DNA of 64,000 nt from Oxytricha trifallax (Eukaryota > Ciliophora > Spirotrichea > Sporadotrichida > Oxytrichidae), in NCBI GenBank assembly GCA_000711775.1, contig ARYC01000083.1:1-64000 (forward strand), given 5' to 3'. The notes under the pieces are model-generated. The model had not been told where the DNA came from. It made no database searches and was given only the letters and a program-made list of their open reading frames with translations. A program made the translations under genes and the position numbers. Positions 1-11,891 of the stretch are shown piece after piece. Each line of letters begins with the position of its first letter. Position 1 is the first letter of the stretch.

Positions 1-279
1 TCGATTGGGTTGAGCCAGGGCGAGTATTCTGCGTTGAAAAGAACATTGACTTTGAAGCGACGAGCAGTCGCAAGCATCTCTGAATATTTATGAATTATCG
101 CATTATCCATCAAGAGCACCACCTTCTTATTGCATAAATCTTTGTCAGTTCTTATACTTCTTAGCGTCTGATAGATAAAGTTTTCGAATAGTACTGAATC
201 GAATCCTCCTTCAATTATTTGAGTCGATACCACTCTATCAACCGCAATTGCAGCTATCAGACTCATAGAGTATTGCTAT

Positions 280-1756
280 CTCTTCATTATTTATTTTTCA
301 ATAGACAACTGCCTAGCTTTTAAACCATAATCACCTAAATTGGCAAGCATTTCCTTTTGATATTGTGAGATTGGTTTATAGTTTAAATTAAGCTGGATTT
401 GATCTGACAACAATGCTATGGGTTTGATACCATCCTTTGATTCTTCAAGTTGGCTCTGATTTGGTTATAGGTCACCTATAAGAGAGGTTGAATAAATTTG
501 AGAACGATAGCAGAGTTGTCATGATAATAGTCTTGATGGAAGTATGCATAATGATTTGGAGTCTAAAGTTAGATATGTTGATTTTGTGGATTCTGGAACC
601 ATGCAACCTTGAGATATCTTCAAGGTGTCTTCATCTGGAACCATACAACCTAAGTGCTGAATCCTGTAATGTAAGAGCAGATCCATACAACTTGTATTCA
701 TACAACCTGGATCCATACATCCTGGAATCATACAACATGGATCTATACAACCTTAGCGCGGATCCGTGCAACTCTTGATTGGAACCATGCAACCCAAGAG
801 ATATCTTCAGGGTATCTTCATCTAGCATGGTAGTTTAAATCATCGAATCATTTTCAGATATTACTTTTCGAATTGCATCTCTCTCGCTCTTAATGCTATC
901 AAAGATAAGTAATCGCTCCGACTCAGTTCAATAGAATAGTTTATCAAAGTCAAGTATAGAACCAACATATAATAGACTATCAACATGCACCAACCATCAA
1001 CTTGCAAATTCAACTTCTTGTACTTACTCTCATCTATATTCGAGCTGCTTAATACTGAGAGCGATAGCTTTCTAGGAGTTAGCTGAATCACTTTTCTCTA
1101 TCTCTAACTTAACAAAGACCTGCTTGATTTCTTCAAAGTCGATTGCAACTTTAGTTTTGATACTCGGTCGATCAATGGCGTGAGCTCTGAATGAATTCGT
1201 TTAATCTGTTCATCATCCGAAGCGACTTTCTTGACAGTGCTCTGCAACTTCAAATTTCAAAATTTCTTCAGAGTACTCGATTAGTTTTGGGCACTGTCTT
1301 CCACTTCAGGAATAGGAGATAAATTTTTATTCAATGTCTGTCTTGCTTTCAAACTCTATCGAGGAGGAGTATGTAAAATGGCTGACTTCTATAAGTTGTT
1401 CAATAAAAACTATGATCAAATGGCTTACTTTAGAACTGATTGATGATTTTTCAGATTTCAACAAAATCGATTGTTTAGCCAACTTATTTAAACTACTGGT
1501 GCTAGAATGTAGTCTTGAGATTGACTTTGCCTTAAGTGTTCTTGATGAATGCTGGATACTTGCTTATGAATAGTTGTTATCATCTTGCACTGAAATATTT
1601 TAAGAGCTGATTTCAGCTAGTGGAAGGCTAGATTTTATATATGATATTGCATTTAACTCTTTCTATGATCCTGAAGAATACGATTCATTCAATTTCTTTC
1701 CAAGCAGCATTCCTCCATACTGCAACTCCTTATCGCACGCGATGATTCTCCTATAC
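280..1756. mobile_element. 1.48-kb insertion in transposase, left arm
   Basis: Mirror of 15031-16506. It interrupts the transposase between the first and second catalytic Asp and is bounded by the 5-bp sequence AAGAG (CTCTT on this strand) on both sides, one copy of which falls inside the given span. Removing it with one copy of the repeat joins the two halves of the transposase in frame. It contains degraded coding sequence rich in Ser, Lys and Gln and, near 583-832, the iterated 15-bp repeat described separately. No transposase of its own was seen. Confidence 0.7.
583..832. repeat. 15-bp iterated repeat, left insertion
   Basis: Cluster of variants of TTGTATGGNTCCAGG (here as its complement), flanked by blocks of the form GATATCTTCAGG. 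Read on the minus strand, the 15-bp period encodes a degenerate five-residue peptide repeat, LYGSR with variants LHGSN and LYDSR. The mirror copy is at 15958-16207. Confidence 0.75.
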
Positions 1757-2986
1757 CTCTTGGTTGCAATCATTATACTATCGTTAGTCTTCCTCTTACC
1801 CAAGATACTCTTCTAATTTAGTGCCCACTGCTTAAGGGGTAAGTAGTCTGATCTGAATTGCTTTCATCAACTGATATTATTACTGCATCCTCTCTTAAGA
1901 ACTATGATAATAGTCGACTCACCCATAAGCGCTTGCTATTATAAGAAGGATCTCTATATTTAACATTCGCCGCCTCTGTCTTACCAAACTTCAAATAAAA
2001 CTACTCTTTGAGAATTTTATGAATTGTTGAGATGCAAGGCACTTTGAATGTATACTTTAATGGCAAGCTCGTTTTCATTTCTTGCAATCGATTGTGAATA
2101 TTTCTTCCAGTGCAATGATAAATCCCAACTTCTTCGATGCATTCGCCAACAGCAGCAACCAGCTGCTCATTATCTCTCTCCCTCCTCTTGCCAGATTTTT
2201 TTGGTTCTTAAGGATGCAATACTTTGGTTTTCAACTCATGCTTAAACTTCTCAACAGTTTTTGATACAAACTCTGCTGTCACTCGCAACTTCTTAGAAAT
2301 TTACTTTGGCTTCAACTAATCTTCCATTTACATCCTTACTATCTCAAGTCGCTTATGTGCAAGCTTTGCTTCTCGAGGCTTTAAATAGGGATTGCTTTCT
2401 TAAAGACGATTAGAGTTTAGCTGGCTTGAATTTTAAATCAGAGATAGAAATCCAGTTTGAATCAATTGCGTTGATTGCTTATCTTTAGTAGATCCAGATA
2501 TCTAAATATAATTTGGATTAGAGTGATTCTTAAATTTTAGATTATTCTACTTACCAACTTTGATTTGCGAAAATTATTTAAGAACTGCTCAAGGTATTAG
2601 CAGAGTGAATCGTCGTTGAGCAAGCTCTTCAAATCTATAACATCTTTCAAATATGCATCGATTCCTTCTAATGGCATCTATATGATCAAACCTCCTTGCA
2701 AGGAACCCACTTGAGGAGGAACCTCACCAGAGTTGAGCAGAATTCCTGTATTGTATGAATATTTTGCAGGAGCAACCACTTGCACGAAATTCTTTCCTAA
2801 AATCACAGGTCCCCACTTCGTAATTTGCTTATCTTAAACCTTGATTCAACTTTGCTTGATGTTTTGAAATAAATACTGGCTTAGATGATCGTCGCTGACG
2901 ATCGAGTGTTGCGATAGCTCTTGCAAAGACTGCGAATGCTTTTCAGAATTCTCTCTAAGGAGATTTGATTTTAGAGCTGCTTTCAT

Positions 2987-3557
2987 TTTTAAATTAGAGC
3001 TATTTAATATAATAACTAAGTTTAATAGTATATTCTAAAACTCAAGATTTTTATTGAAGCATAAATTAATCTTATAACTACATGCTTATATTAAGCTTAA
3101 TATTCAGCTTTCTTAAGACTATTATATTATGTTAATATTATTAATTATCAAACTTGCTAATCCAGCGCTCATTCATAACAGTTTCGCGAGGATAAGTTCT
3201 AACTGGAACTTAAGTGATACAAATCATGGATCAGTCACTTGAGCAATACACAATCGTGTTTGGCATTCAGCTTGACTTTCACACTATCAGAACCATATAA
3301 ATCTAAGGTCTATTCCTGGGTGACAACTAAGAGCTAATATTATTTGTGATCGAAATCATGAACCTCAGGTACAGACCCGCTTAAACATAAGAGATGGGTT
3401 GAGCAATGCATTGCAAGCTTAAACAAGCTTAGAATTATTATGTTTGATTATTTGCATCTGTTAAGCAATATAATATGCAAAGAGGTTTATGCAACCTCTC
3501 GATTTATGCTTAATAATTAATATGTTATTACTTTATAATCAATAATTAAATCAAAGA
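2987..3557. other. Intergenic space in left arm
   Basis: AT-rich space between the divergent starts of the transposase (ATG at 2986, minus) and gene C (ATG at 3558, plus). It should hold both promoters; no motif is recognisable. The mirror is 13232-13801. Confidence 0.4.
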
Positions 3558-4117
3558 ATGAAGTCAAGCAAAACTACGAAGCAGCACTGCTTCACTTTCA
3601 TGCATTCCTCTAAAGCGCCTGGTGGATACATCTTAGAAATATATAAGGCAAGTAATTTAGCAATGTTGATGCATTCGCAAAGTATAGGTGATCGACGAGC
3701 GATTCAAGCGCACATTCAAGTTTTAAGTTGATCCGCAAAGAGGTTTCAAGAATGTTGTAATTTTGGAGGTTGCAGAGAACGAATCAGTTGTTGCAGTAAC
3801 CTATATGTGGTGCGGATATCACAACGTATGGATTTATCCATTCAAGAAGGAAGACCCATAACATGCACTAAGTGTATATACTTCTTGATCCTGAGGATTC
3901 TTCTGATGGTTGGTTCTTCAGCTTTGATAATGACAGTCTAATTCAAGTAGAGTAAGTCTATAATTTGAAATTATTGCTAACGCGCAATTTATAGCTAAAT
4001 CAAGGGAGAATACAGAAATACAATAAATAAGTATGATGCAGAAGTTAGAAAGCAGTTGACATCGCAAGAAATGCCAGAACCCTAAGAATTTGTTGGGCAG
4101 TCACCTTTACTGTTTGA
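3558..4117 (+). pseudogene. Palindrome gene C, left copy, unknown protein
   Basis: Unrecognised protein of about 160 residues. The ATG at 3558 opens a frame containing APGGYILEIY. A second open segment follows in another frame, with WIYPFKKEDP and SSDGWFFSFDNDS. A 43-bp GT-AG intron lies at 3952-3994, and the last exon contains VRKQLTSQ and ends at a TGA at 4115-4117. The change of frame near 3,700 occurs identically in both arms, so it is either an unrecognised intron or an old lesion. This copy also has an extra A near 3,860 that the right arm lacks, so it looks broken here. Conservation of the intron and C-terminus in both arms supports real coding. Confidence 0.6.
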
Positions 4118-4913
4118 TTTAAGAATAATTTGTTTAGAGTAGTTTTAATAGGCGATGGTGATTTATAAATGCCATCTCAAATCCTACACTTTACTAAGTA
4201 ACCTAACTAATTTATATATTGCAATAAGCGCTAATTTAATTTACATTAAGCTAAAGCTAAATTACCTTAGACAATTCAAAGTGGCAATTACACTAAAAGA
4301 GTGATTAATAATAATTCAAGCTAAATTATCTATTTGATTATTTATAATTTTATTACTGAAGTAGAAACCTCTCTAAATGTCAAAAGTATCACTAACTCTA
4401 ATCTGGAAGTTTATTGCAAATTCTACTAGTTCATAATAACTAATATAAAAACTAAAGTGATTTTAAAATCAGATTTTTCTAATCCAAGCCAAAACCTTAA
4501 TACCTAACAAGTCTTTCTGCTTCATGTTTCAGATTATTGTAATTCAAGGCTATCTCCAATATAAATATAAATGAAAGTCAATTCTACCTACTCAGTCTTT
4601 ATTGAACTTTAAAACTATTTTTACAAACCTAAAAATTATGTTGATTATACTTGCACTTCTGAAAATGATTTCCCTAACATTATTTAAAGTCATTCTTTGA
4701 ATTTTTTTATTTGATCAAGAGAGCTCTCTGTTCCAACACGCGCATTTGATTTTTTACTTTTTTCTATAACAAAAATTAATAAAATACTTAGCCTTAGTTA
4801 ATTCCATTTGATTTTCTTCTGTGACATAATCTCCAATAACATTCTCTGAATTCACTTTCTCTGAATTTTAATTCTCCTAAAAAACTTACCATTTTGTAAA
4901 GATTAGACAATTC
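4118..4913. other. AT-rich arm segment without gene
   Basis: No supported gene on either strand. It mirrors 11892-12671. AT-rich with several short open stretches in all frames, which is expected where TGA is the only stop. Confidence 0.4.
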
Positions 4914-5153
4914 AGGATGAGTTTCTTCGTGCTTCCCCTTGGTACACACCAGTGAATCAAAGCTTCCAATATCAATTGATTCAAAGATGTGAAGGTTGGC
5001 TACTGCTCAGCTAGCGTCTTCCAGTACCAACTAGTGAGAGGGATCTCCGAGTAAGAACGAGTAAAATCTTCCAATATATTTTAACTTCTTACCCCTCAAT
5101 CCGATCGAAAAAAAGCTTCCAATATCTTTTAGTGACCACCCGAAACTCATCCT
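4914..5153. repeat. 240-bp nested inverted-repeat unit, left arm
   Basis: Bounded by AGGATGAGTTTC and GAAACTCATCCT in inverted orientation. It is less AT-rich than its surroundings and contains repeated ATATTGGAAG words on the opposite strand. It looks like a small non-autonomous element lodged in the arm before the arms were duplicated, because the mirror copy (11655-11891) has the same ends. Confidence 0.55.
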
Positions 5154-5985
5154 AAATTAATTATGACACTGCTTCGCTTAAGTAGGGTTTGCACCACCAC
5201 CAATCATTTCAATATTCACGTGGTAGGAAGGAAGTGATTTAGCTTAGCGTAAATTTTAATTGCCAAGTTACTGAATTAATTATCTAATTATGACAATTAA
5301 GTTTTTAATTAAAACCCCAAGAGTTTTATCTTTCATTTGATTTACTGTATTATTAAGAGCACTCAAGTAACTATGCTTTAATAATTTTAAGGCTCTTAAA
5401 TTAGTATTTCATCAACATATCCAGTGATATGGAGCTACTGCCTTAACGAATCAATAAATTTTATTAGCTTTAAGTCTGCTTTCACTATTGTGTGATTAAA
5501 TGTATCTCTGGTGACTCTTAAATGGTCAATTAATTCCTATAAAGTATAGAAGTTACTTGAAATTTTCGTAAACAACTAACCTAACCTCAGTGTTTAAGAA
5601 TCCTCACTAAAGACAATTATTGAAACTAAAGCTCTATGTGCAAGTAATGCATCTGAGAGCATTATTAATTGGTTATCGACTATACTAAGATTTGGCAATT
5701 AATTTATAAGCAATTGCTAAGAAACCTTAAAAGCAGAGGATTTCATAAAAAGCTTTTAAAATAGACTACTTTACTCTTAAATGGAGGGTATCCAACCATA
5801 GGCTGCGGCTGGACCCTAATGCTCCCGAGTAGAAGGAGCATGTTAGATATTAGCTATTATAAAAGTTAGGATGGAGTCTTAAGTTATAGCAGCAAAAAAT
5901 CAAGAGGCAAAAGTTTGATCTTTGCTCAAATTTGCGAAATTTTAATGTGATAATGAATTATGAAATTCGCTGGCTTAAATAGGCC
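5154..5985. other. AT-rich arm segment without gene
   Basis: No supported gene. It mirrors about 10833-11654. A G+C-richer patch near 5,790-5,850 (with CCAACCATAGGCTGCGGCTGG) is conserved in both arms and is unexplained. Confidence 0.35.
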
Positions 5986-6252
5986 TGGAACCATACAATC
6001 TGGAGTCATGCAGCTGGATTCATACAACTGGAGCTGTACAACTTGGATTCTTACAACCTAAGGTTGAGTCTTGCATATTTTGTCTCTAATGCAGCTATAC
6101 AACTTTATGTTGAGCAATTAACATACTCAGTGATTTCTTAATACACTTTTGCATGAATTTTGGAGATATCTTCAGGACATCTTCCTGGAACCATACAACC
6201 TGGAGATATCTTCAGGATATCTTCATCTGGAACCATACAACCTTAGAGTGGA
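5986..6252. repeat. 15-bp iterated repeat, inner left cluster
   Basis: Further copies of the TTGTATGGTTCCAG family (as complement) with GATATCTTCAGG units, the same family as at 583-832. One more isolated set lies at about 6,835-6,895. The mirror copies are at 10555-10832 and about 9,815-9,870. Confidence 0.7.
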
Positions 6253-6491
6253 TTCTTACAACTTAGCATCTATAATTCGACTAAACCACCTCAAATAGAA
6301 CTCTATCACTTATATATGATGTTGCTATACTCTATTGCATTGATTGGAGGTGTTATGGAGATATAGTGATTAGAAGGGGTAGAAATGACAAGTTTGACTT
6401 TAGAGAGGTTTTTGACTTCTTAACCATAGTATTGCTAAGAATTTAGGTCTATTCTCAAACCAAAGACCAATTGACTTAACATACCCAACTC

Positions 6492-6644
6492 TCACCTAAT
6501 CATGCCAAACCCATCCAAATCATCATTAATCATATCAGAGGCATCGAAAACATCATTAGAGTTGAAGTCAGAGCTTTAGGCAAAAATCGATGTTTCAAGA
6601 TAGGGACTCAAACTGTTGGTTTGAAAACTGTTATAAACTGTCAT
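6492..6644 (-). CDS. Palindrome gene D, left copy, small acidic protein
   Basis: Complete 50-codon frame from ATG at 6644 to TGA at 6492. The C-terminal half is acidic (MINDDLDGFGM). The end may be an exon boundary, since a GT follows immediately (AGGTGAG). I do not recognise it. The right-arm copy has the same frame but is interrupted by a 106-bp GC-rich insert, so this left copy is the reference version. Confidence 0.45.
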
Positions 6645-7124
6645 GAAATACTAAGAATTTTTGAAGTTTGGCCTCTCATATTCTAACCCATATACATCAG
6701 ATCAGCATGTATTTGCATTTATATATGCATCACTGTTGTATTGTATCATATCAATGTAGTAAGGCTCGCCAATCATAAAGTAGGCAGAGCTATTAGCAAT
6801 ATTCTCGAAAATTTTCACAAGCCTTGAAATTGGAGATATCTCAGGATATCTTCCTGGAACCATACAACCTAAGGGTGGAGCCATACAACCTTAAAACCCA
6901 AAATTTGATAAAACCTCATAATAATGCAAAATTTATGCCTGATATAAGTGCATATGAATACTGCAATCGATTGCTGCATTATCTAGTCATTTAGTAGAGT
7001 GCAATCACAAAGTAGAATAGAAGAGTAAATTAGATTAAAGAGTATAGTGCAAGAGATTAGGTTGTGAATGCATTAGGGAAGGGATTATTAATAGTTTGCG
7101 AATTAGTCACTGACAGTTGTTTAA

Positions 7125-7652
7125 GAACGCGATTTCATCCTTAAGGTCATGATATGTCTTGGGTAGTCTGCTTCAATCATGCCTAAGAGTTCATTAGCAA
7201 CATCTTTAATAGTGATCTTGCCAGACCAGAGTCGTTGCACTTAGACATAGCCTCCTCAAATTCTTGCAAAGCACAATGAATCGAAATCTTTATTATCATT
7301 CAATTGGTTGAATACAGATTTGCTCAACTTATCGCACCATCCTAAGAATTGCTTAATAAGAGCAATCATTCTAATATTAATGTTGTCTCATTTCAAAGGA
7401 AGCAAGCTTTGATATACCAAGTCATGAAAACTAATTGCCGCTGCGCAACAAAAGTAGTAGAATTGAAACAACCTTGTAATAGCAAATGTTTCCAAACTTA
7501 ATTTATGCACAGTTGTCTCATTTTCGTTTCTCTCAAATATATAAAATGCATCTTCCACTCTGAAGACTCTGCAACTCTCTTCTAAAGTTCTTGCAATTTA
7601 TTAAAATGCTTAATAGTCTCTATTTTAGTTCAATATGACAATTCTCTCTCAT
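7125..7652 (-). pseudogene. Palindrome gene B, left copy
   Basis: Mirror of the right-arm gene at 9047-9590; see that entry. ATG at 7652. Segments encoding GWCDKLSKS, FNQLNDNKDFDSL and TIKDVANELLGM can be read but fall in more than one frame. Several single-base differences from the right copy show independent decay. Confidence 0.55.
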
Positions 7653-8331
7653 TATAAGTTTCAATTGTGAGAAACTTAAATTATATGTAAATATGGGCAT
7701 TTTGAATGAATCAACATTGAGCAAGCATGATCAATCAATTGATCAAGAACCATCAATAAATCACTCTATATGGTTTGAAGAACACTGCTTATGACAACAG
7801 CAATGATATTGTTTTCCTTTATTAATCAATCAACTATTTTATTGATAATGATTTTATCGCTACAAGCTCTCCTCGCTGATTTAAGTTTGACTGTGATTAT
7901 ATTTTTACTAACGCTTGCTAAGATTAGATAGCACTAGAATTGCAATCAATGAATTTGAGAATATCGTTCATATTATAAATCAGTTGCATTGCAAGACAAA
8001 CTTTTCAGATATGTGAACTATTGGTCGTTGATTGCTTGCATCACTTTCATATTTTTAGCGCTAAGTTAATTTTTATTATATAATACTATTAAATTTTGCA
8101 TCAATTGCTTATATATTTTCAATCGAAATTTAAATAATAAATTAACATGCATTAATAATTAATGGCAGAAGAAACAAAGACTGCGCAGTATTTATTGCAA
8201 TAGTTAAATTTTTGTTTGATTTTATGCTTCATTTTAGATTGATCCTGAGTATGCTGAATTTCAGTCGCGGAATAGCATAGCACTAAATATTATGAATAAA
8301 TTTGATTTTACTATATGTTTTTATTTAAAGC
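7653..8331. other. Innermost part of left arm
   Basis: AT-rich, with no supported gene. It pairs with 8368-9046. The symmetry is tight next to the spacer. Confidence 0.4.
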
Positions 8332-8367
8332 AGCCTGCGGAAGATCCAACACTCTATGTTGGGTCTT
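8332..8367. other. Spacer at the palindrome centre
   Basis: The 36 bp between the two arms. The spacer contains a smaller imperfect hairpin (GATCCAACA against TGTTGGGTC) but does not continue the symmetry of the arms. It does not resemble an SMRTbell adapter as I remember it, which argues against, but does not exclude, a missed-adapter long-read artefact. Confidence 0.8.
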
Positions 8368-9046
8368 GCTTTAAATAAAAACATATAGTAAAATCAAATT
8401 TATTCATAATATTTAGTGCTATGCTATTCCGCGACTGAAATTCAGCATACTCAGGATCAATCTAAAATGAAGCATAAAATCAAACAAAAATTTAACTATT
8501 GCAATAAATACTGCGCAGTCTTTGTTTCTTCTGCCATTAATTATTAATGCATGTTAATTTATTATTTAAATTTCGATTGAAAATATATAAGCAATGATGC
8601 AAAATTTAATAGTATTATATATTAAAAATTAACTTAGCGCTAAAAATATGAAAGTGATGCAAGCAATCAACAACCAATAGTTCACATATCTGAAAAGTTT
8701 GTCTTGCAATGCAACTGATTTATAAAATGAACGATATTCTCAAATTCATTGATTGCAATTCTAGTGCTATCTAATCTTAGCAAGCGTTAGTAAAAATATA
8801 ATCACAGTCAAACTTAAATCAGCGAGTGATGCAGTGTAGCGATAAAATCATTATCAATAAAATAGTTGATTGATTAATAAAGGAAAACAATATCATTGCT
8901 GTTGTCATAAGCAGTGTTCTTCAAACCATATAGAGTGATTTATTGATGGTTCTTGATCAATTGATTGATCATGCTTGCTCAATGTTGATTAATGCAAAAT
9001 GCCCAAATTTACATATAATTTAAGTTTCTCACAAATGAAACTTATA

Positions 9047-9590
9047 ATGAGAGAGATTTGTCATCTTGAACTAAAATAGAGGCTAATAAGCATTTCAATA
9101 CATAGCAAGAACTTAGAAGAGAGTTGCAGAGTCTTCAGAGTGGAAGATGCATTTTATATATTTGAGAGAAACGAAAATGAGACAACTGTGCATAAATTAA
9201 GTTTGGAAACATTTGCTATTACAAGGTTACATCAACTCTACTACTTTTGTTGCGCAGCGGCAATTAGCTTTCATGACTTGGTAGATCAAAGCTTGCTTCC
9301 TTTGAAATGAGACAACATTAATATTAGAATGATTGCTCTTAATAAGCAATTCTTTGGATGGTGCGATAAGTTGAGCAAATCATGAATTCAACCAATTGAA
9401 TGATAATAAAGATGTCAATTCATTATGCTTTGCAAGAATTTTGCAGGAGACTATGGCTAAGTGCAACGACTCTGGTCTGGCAAGATCACTATTAAAGATG
9501 TTGCTAATGAACTCTTAGGCATGATTGAAGCAGACTACCCAAGACATATCATGCACCTTATAGGATGAAATCGCGTTCTTAAACAACAGT
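9047..9590 (+). pseudogene. Palindrome gene B, right copy, unknown protein
   Basis: The ATG at 9047 opens an 87-codon frame ending at a TGA at 9308-9310. It contains VEDAFYIFERNENETTVHK and FCCAAAISFHDLVDQS. The same frame continues after the TGA with GWCDKLSKS, and a further coding-like stretch near 9,465-9,570 contains SGKITIKDVANELLGMIEAD. The TGA after LLPLK is present in both arms, so it predates their separation or is tolerated. The protein would be about 190 residues. No known domain is recognised; a Cys-rich and an acidic amphipathic part are visible. Confidence 0.6.
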
Positions 9591-10057
9591 CAGTGACTAA
9601 TTCGCAAACTATTAATAATCCCTTCCCTAATACATTCACAACCTAATCTCTTGCACTATACTCTTTAATCTAATTTACTCTTCTATTCTACTTTACGATT
9701 GCACTCTACTAAATGACTAGATAATGCAGCAATCGATTGCAGTATTCATATCCACTTATATCAGGCATAAATTTTGCATTATTATGAGATTTTATCAAAT
9801 TTTGGGTTTTAAGGTTGTATGGCTCCACCCTCAGATTGTATGGTTCCAGGAAGATACCCTGAAGATATCTCAAATTTCAAACTGTGAAAATTTTCGAGAA
9901 TATTGCTTATAGCTCTGCCTACTTTATGATTGGCGAGCCTTACTTCATTGATATGATACAACACAACAGTGATGCATATACAAATGCAAATACAAGCTGA
10001 TCTGATGTATATGGGTTAGAATATGAGAGGCCAAACTTCAAAAATTCTTAGTTTTTC
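9591..10057. other. Arm segment between genes B and D
   Basis: No supported gene. It contains one unit of the 15-bp/GATATC repeat family near 9,815-9,870. It mirrors about 6,645-7,124. Confidence 0.35.
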
Positions 10058-10316
10058 ATGACAGTTTATAACAGCTTTCAAACCAACAATTTGAGTCTTT
10101 ATCTTGAAACATCGTGCCTCGGGCCCCGCGGGGGACGGTTCCGCGTGCCCCGCGCGGCCGGGTCCGTGCCCCTGGACGGCGAGCGCGGAGAGACCTGGGG
10201 ATAGGCAGCGGGCGTGAGCGATTTTGCCTAAGAGCTCTGACTTCAACTCTAATGATGTTTTCGATGCCTCTGATATGATTAATGATGATTTGGATGGGTT
10301 TGGCATGATCAGGTGA
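10058..10316 (+). pseudogene. Palindrome gene D, right copy, interrupted by GC-rich insert
   Basis: Same small acidic frame as at 6492-6644 (ATG 10058, TGA 10314-10316), but 106 bp of very GC-rich DNA lies inside it. The insert length is not a multiple of three, so the frame is lost. Confidence 0.5.
10115..10220. other. 106-bp GC-rich insert, right arm only
   Basis: A stretch of roughly 75-80% G+C in a sequence that is otherwise about 28% G+C. The left arm lacks it and reads straight through at the equivalent point (near 6,581). The edges show at most 2-4 bases of microhomology and no target duplication. It contains runs such as GGGCCCCGCGGGGG. The source is unknown: foreign DNA patched into a break, or contaminant sequence joined in library preparation or assembly. 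Confidence 0.85.
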
Positions 10317-10554
10317 GAGTTGGGTATGCTAAGTCAATTGGTCTTTAGTTTGAGAATAGACCTAAATTCTTAGCAATACTATGGTTAAGAAGTCAAAAAC
10401 CTCTCTAAAGTCAAACTTGTCATTCTTACCCCCTCTAATCACAATACCTCCACAACACCTCCAATCAATGCAATAGAGTATAGCAACAACACATATAAGT
10501 GATAGAGTTCTATTTAAGGTGGTTTAGTCGAATTAGAGATGCTAAGTTGTAAGA

Positions 10555-10832
10555 ATCCACTCTAAGGTTGTATGGTTCCAGATGAAGATATCCTGAAGAT
10601 ATCTCCAGGTTGTATGGTTCCAGGAAGATGTCCTGAAGATATCTCCAAAATTCATGCAAAAGTGTATTAAGAAATCACTGAGTATGTTAATTGCTCAACA
10701 TAAAGTTGTATAGCTGCATTAGAGACAAAATATGCAAGACTCAACCTTAGGTTGTAAGAATCCAAGTTGTACAGCTCCAGTTGTATGAATCCAGCTGCAT
10801 GACTCCAGATTGTATGGTTCCAGGCCTATTTA
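10555..10832. repeat. 15-bp iterated repeat, inner right cluster
   Basis: Units GGTTGTATGGTTCCAG followed by GAAGATATCCTGAAGATATC. The second half is itself an 11-bp tandem repeat (GATATCTTCAG on the other strand). Mirror of 5986-6252. Confidence 0.7.
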
Positions 10833-11654
10833 AGCCAGCGAATTTCATAATTCATTATCACATTAAAATTTCGCAAATTTGAGCAAAAATCAAACTTTTG
10901 CCTCTTAATATTTTGCTGCTATAACTTAAGACTCCATCCAAACTTTTATAATAGCCAATATCTAACATGCTCCTTCTACTCGGGAGCATTAGGGTCCAGC
11001 CGCAGCCTATGGTTGGATACCCTCCATTTAAGAGTAAAGTAGTCTATTTTAAAAGCTTTTTATGAAATCCTCTGCTTTTAAGGTTTCTTAGCAATTGCTT
11101 ATAAATTAATTGCCAAATCTTAGTATAGTCGATAACCAATTAATAATGCTCTCAGATGCATTACTTGCACATAGAGCTTTAGTTTCAATAATTGTCTTTA
11201 GTGAGGATTCTTAAACACTGAGGTTAGGTTAGTTGTTTACGAAAATTTCAAGTAACTTCTATACTTTATAGGAATTAATTGACCATTTAAGAGTCACCAG
11301 AGATACATTTAATCACACAATAGTGAAAGCAGACTTAAAGCTAATAAAATTTATTGATTCGTTAAGGCAGTAGCTCCATATCACTGGATATGTTGATGAA
11401 ATACTAATTTAAGAGCCTTAAAATTATTAAAGCATAGTTACTTGAGTGCTCTTAATAATACAGTAAATCAAATGAAAGATAAAACTCTTGGGGTTTTAAT
11501 TAAAAACTTAATTGTCATAATTAGATAATTAATTCAGTAACTTGGCAATTAAAATTTACGCTAAGCTAAATCACTTCCTTCCTACCACGTGAATATTGAA
11601 ATGATTGGTGGTGGTGCAAACCCTACTTAAGCGAAGCAGTGTCATAATTAATTT
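10833..11654. other. AT-rich arm segment without gene
   Basis: Mirror of 5154-5985; no supported gene. Confidence 0.35.
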
Positions 11655-11891
11655 AGGATGAGTTTCGGGTGGTCACTAAAAGATATTGGAAGCTTTTTTT
11701 CGATCGGATTGAGGAAGAAGGCTTAAATATATTGGAAGATTTTATCGTTCTTACGCGGAGATCCCTCTCACTAGTGGGTACTGGAAGACGCTAGCTGAGC
11801 AGTAGCCAACCTTCACATCTTTGAATCAATTGATATTGGAAGCTTTGATTCACTGGTGTGTACCAAGGGGAAGCACGAAGAAACTCATCCT
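11655..11891. repeat. 240-bp nested inverted-repeat unit, right arm
   Basis: Mirror of 4914-5153, with ends AGGATGAGTTT and AAACTCATCCT. One plus-strand frame stays open for most of its length (with RYWKLFFDRIEEEGLN), so it may instead be an exon remnant; the inverted ends favour a small element. Confidence 0.5.

Larger units (their letters stand above)
1..2986 (-). pseudogene. DDE transposase, left-arm copy, split and partial
   Basis: Mirror copy of the right-arm transposase, read on the minus strand from an ATG at 2986 and running off the window at 1. Exon 1 is 2986-2555. A 53-bp GT-AG intron lies at 2554-2502. The frame then continues to 1757, is broken by the 1.48-kb insertion at 1756-280, and resumes at 279-1. 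The family is IS630/Tc1-like: VDESNF carries the first catalytic Asp, LLMDNAIIHK the second, and PWLNPIE the Glu. This copy keeps the open frame around 2,300 where the right copy has a frameshift. A TGA at 2848-2846 (codon 47) is in frame and occurs in both arms. The protein would be about 600 residues, longer than the roughly 350 of TBE transposases, because of an N-terminal extension of unknown role. Confidence 0.8.

Noticed and set aside
2048-2264. Two overlapping open stretches of 60-65 codons on the plus strand, mirrored at 14522-14738
   Set aside because: They lie antisense to the transposase exon, which has clear family motifs; shadows of that gene.
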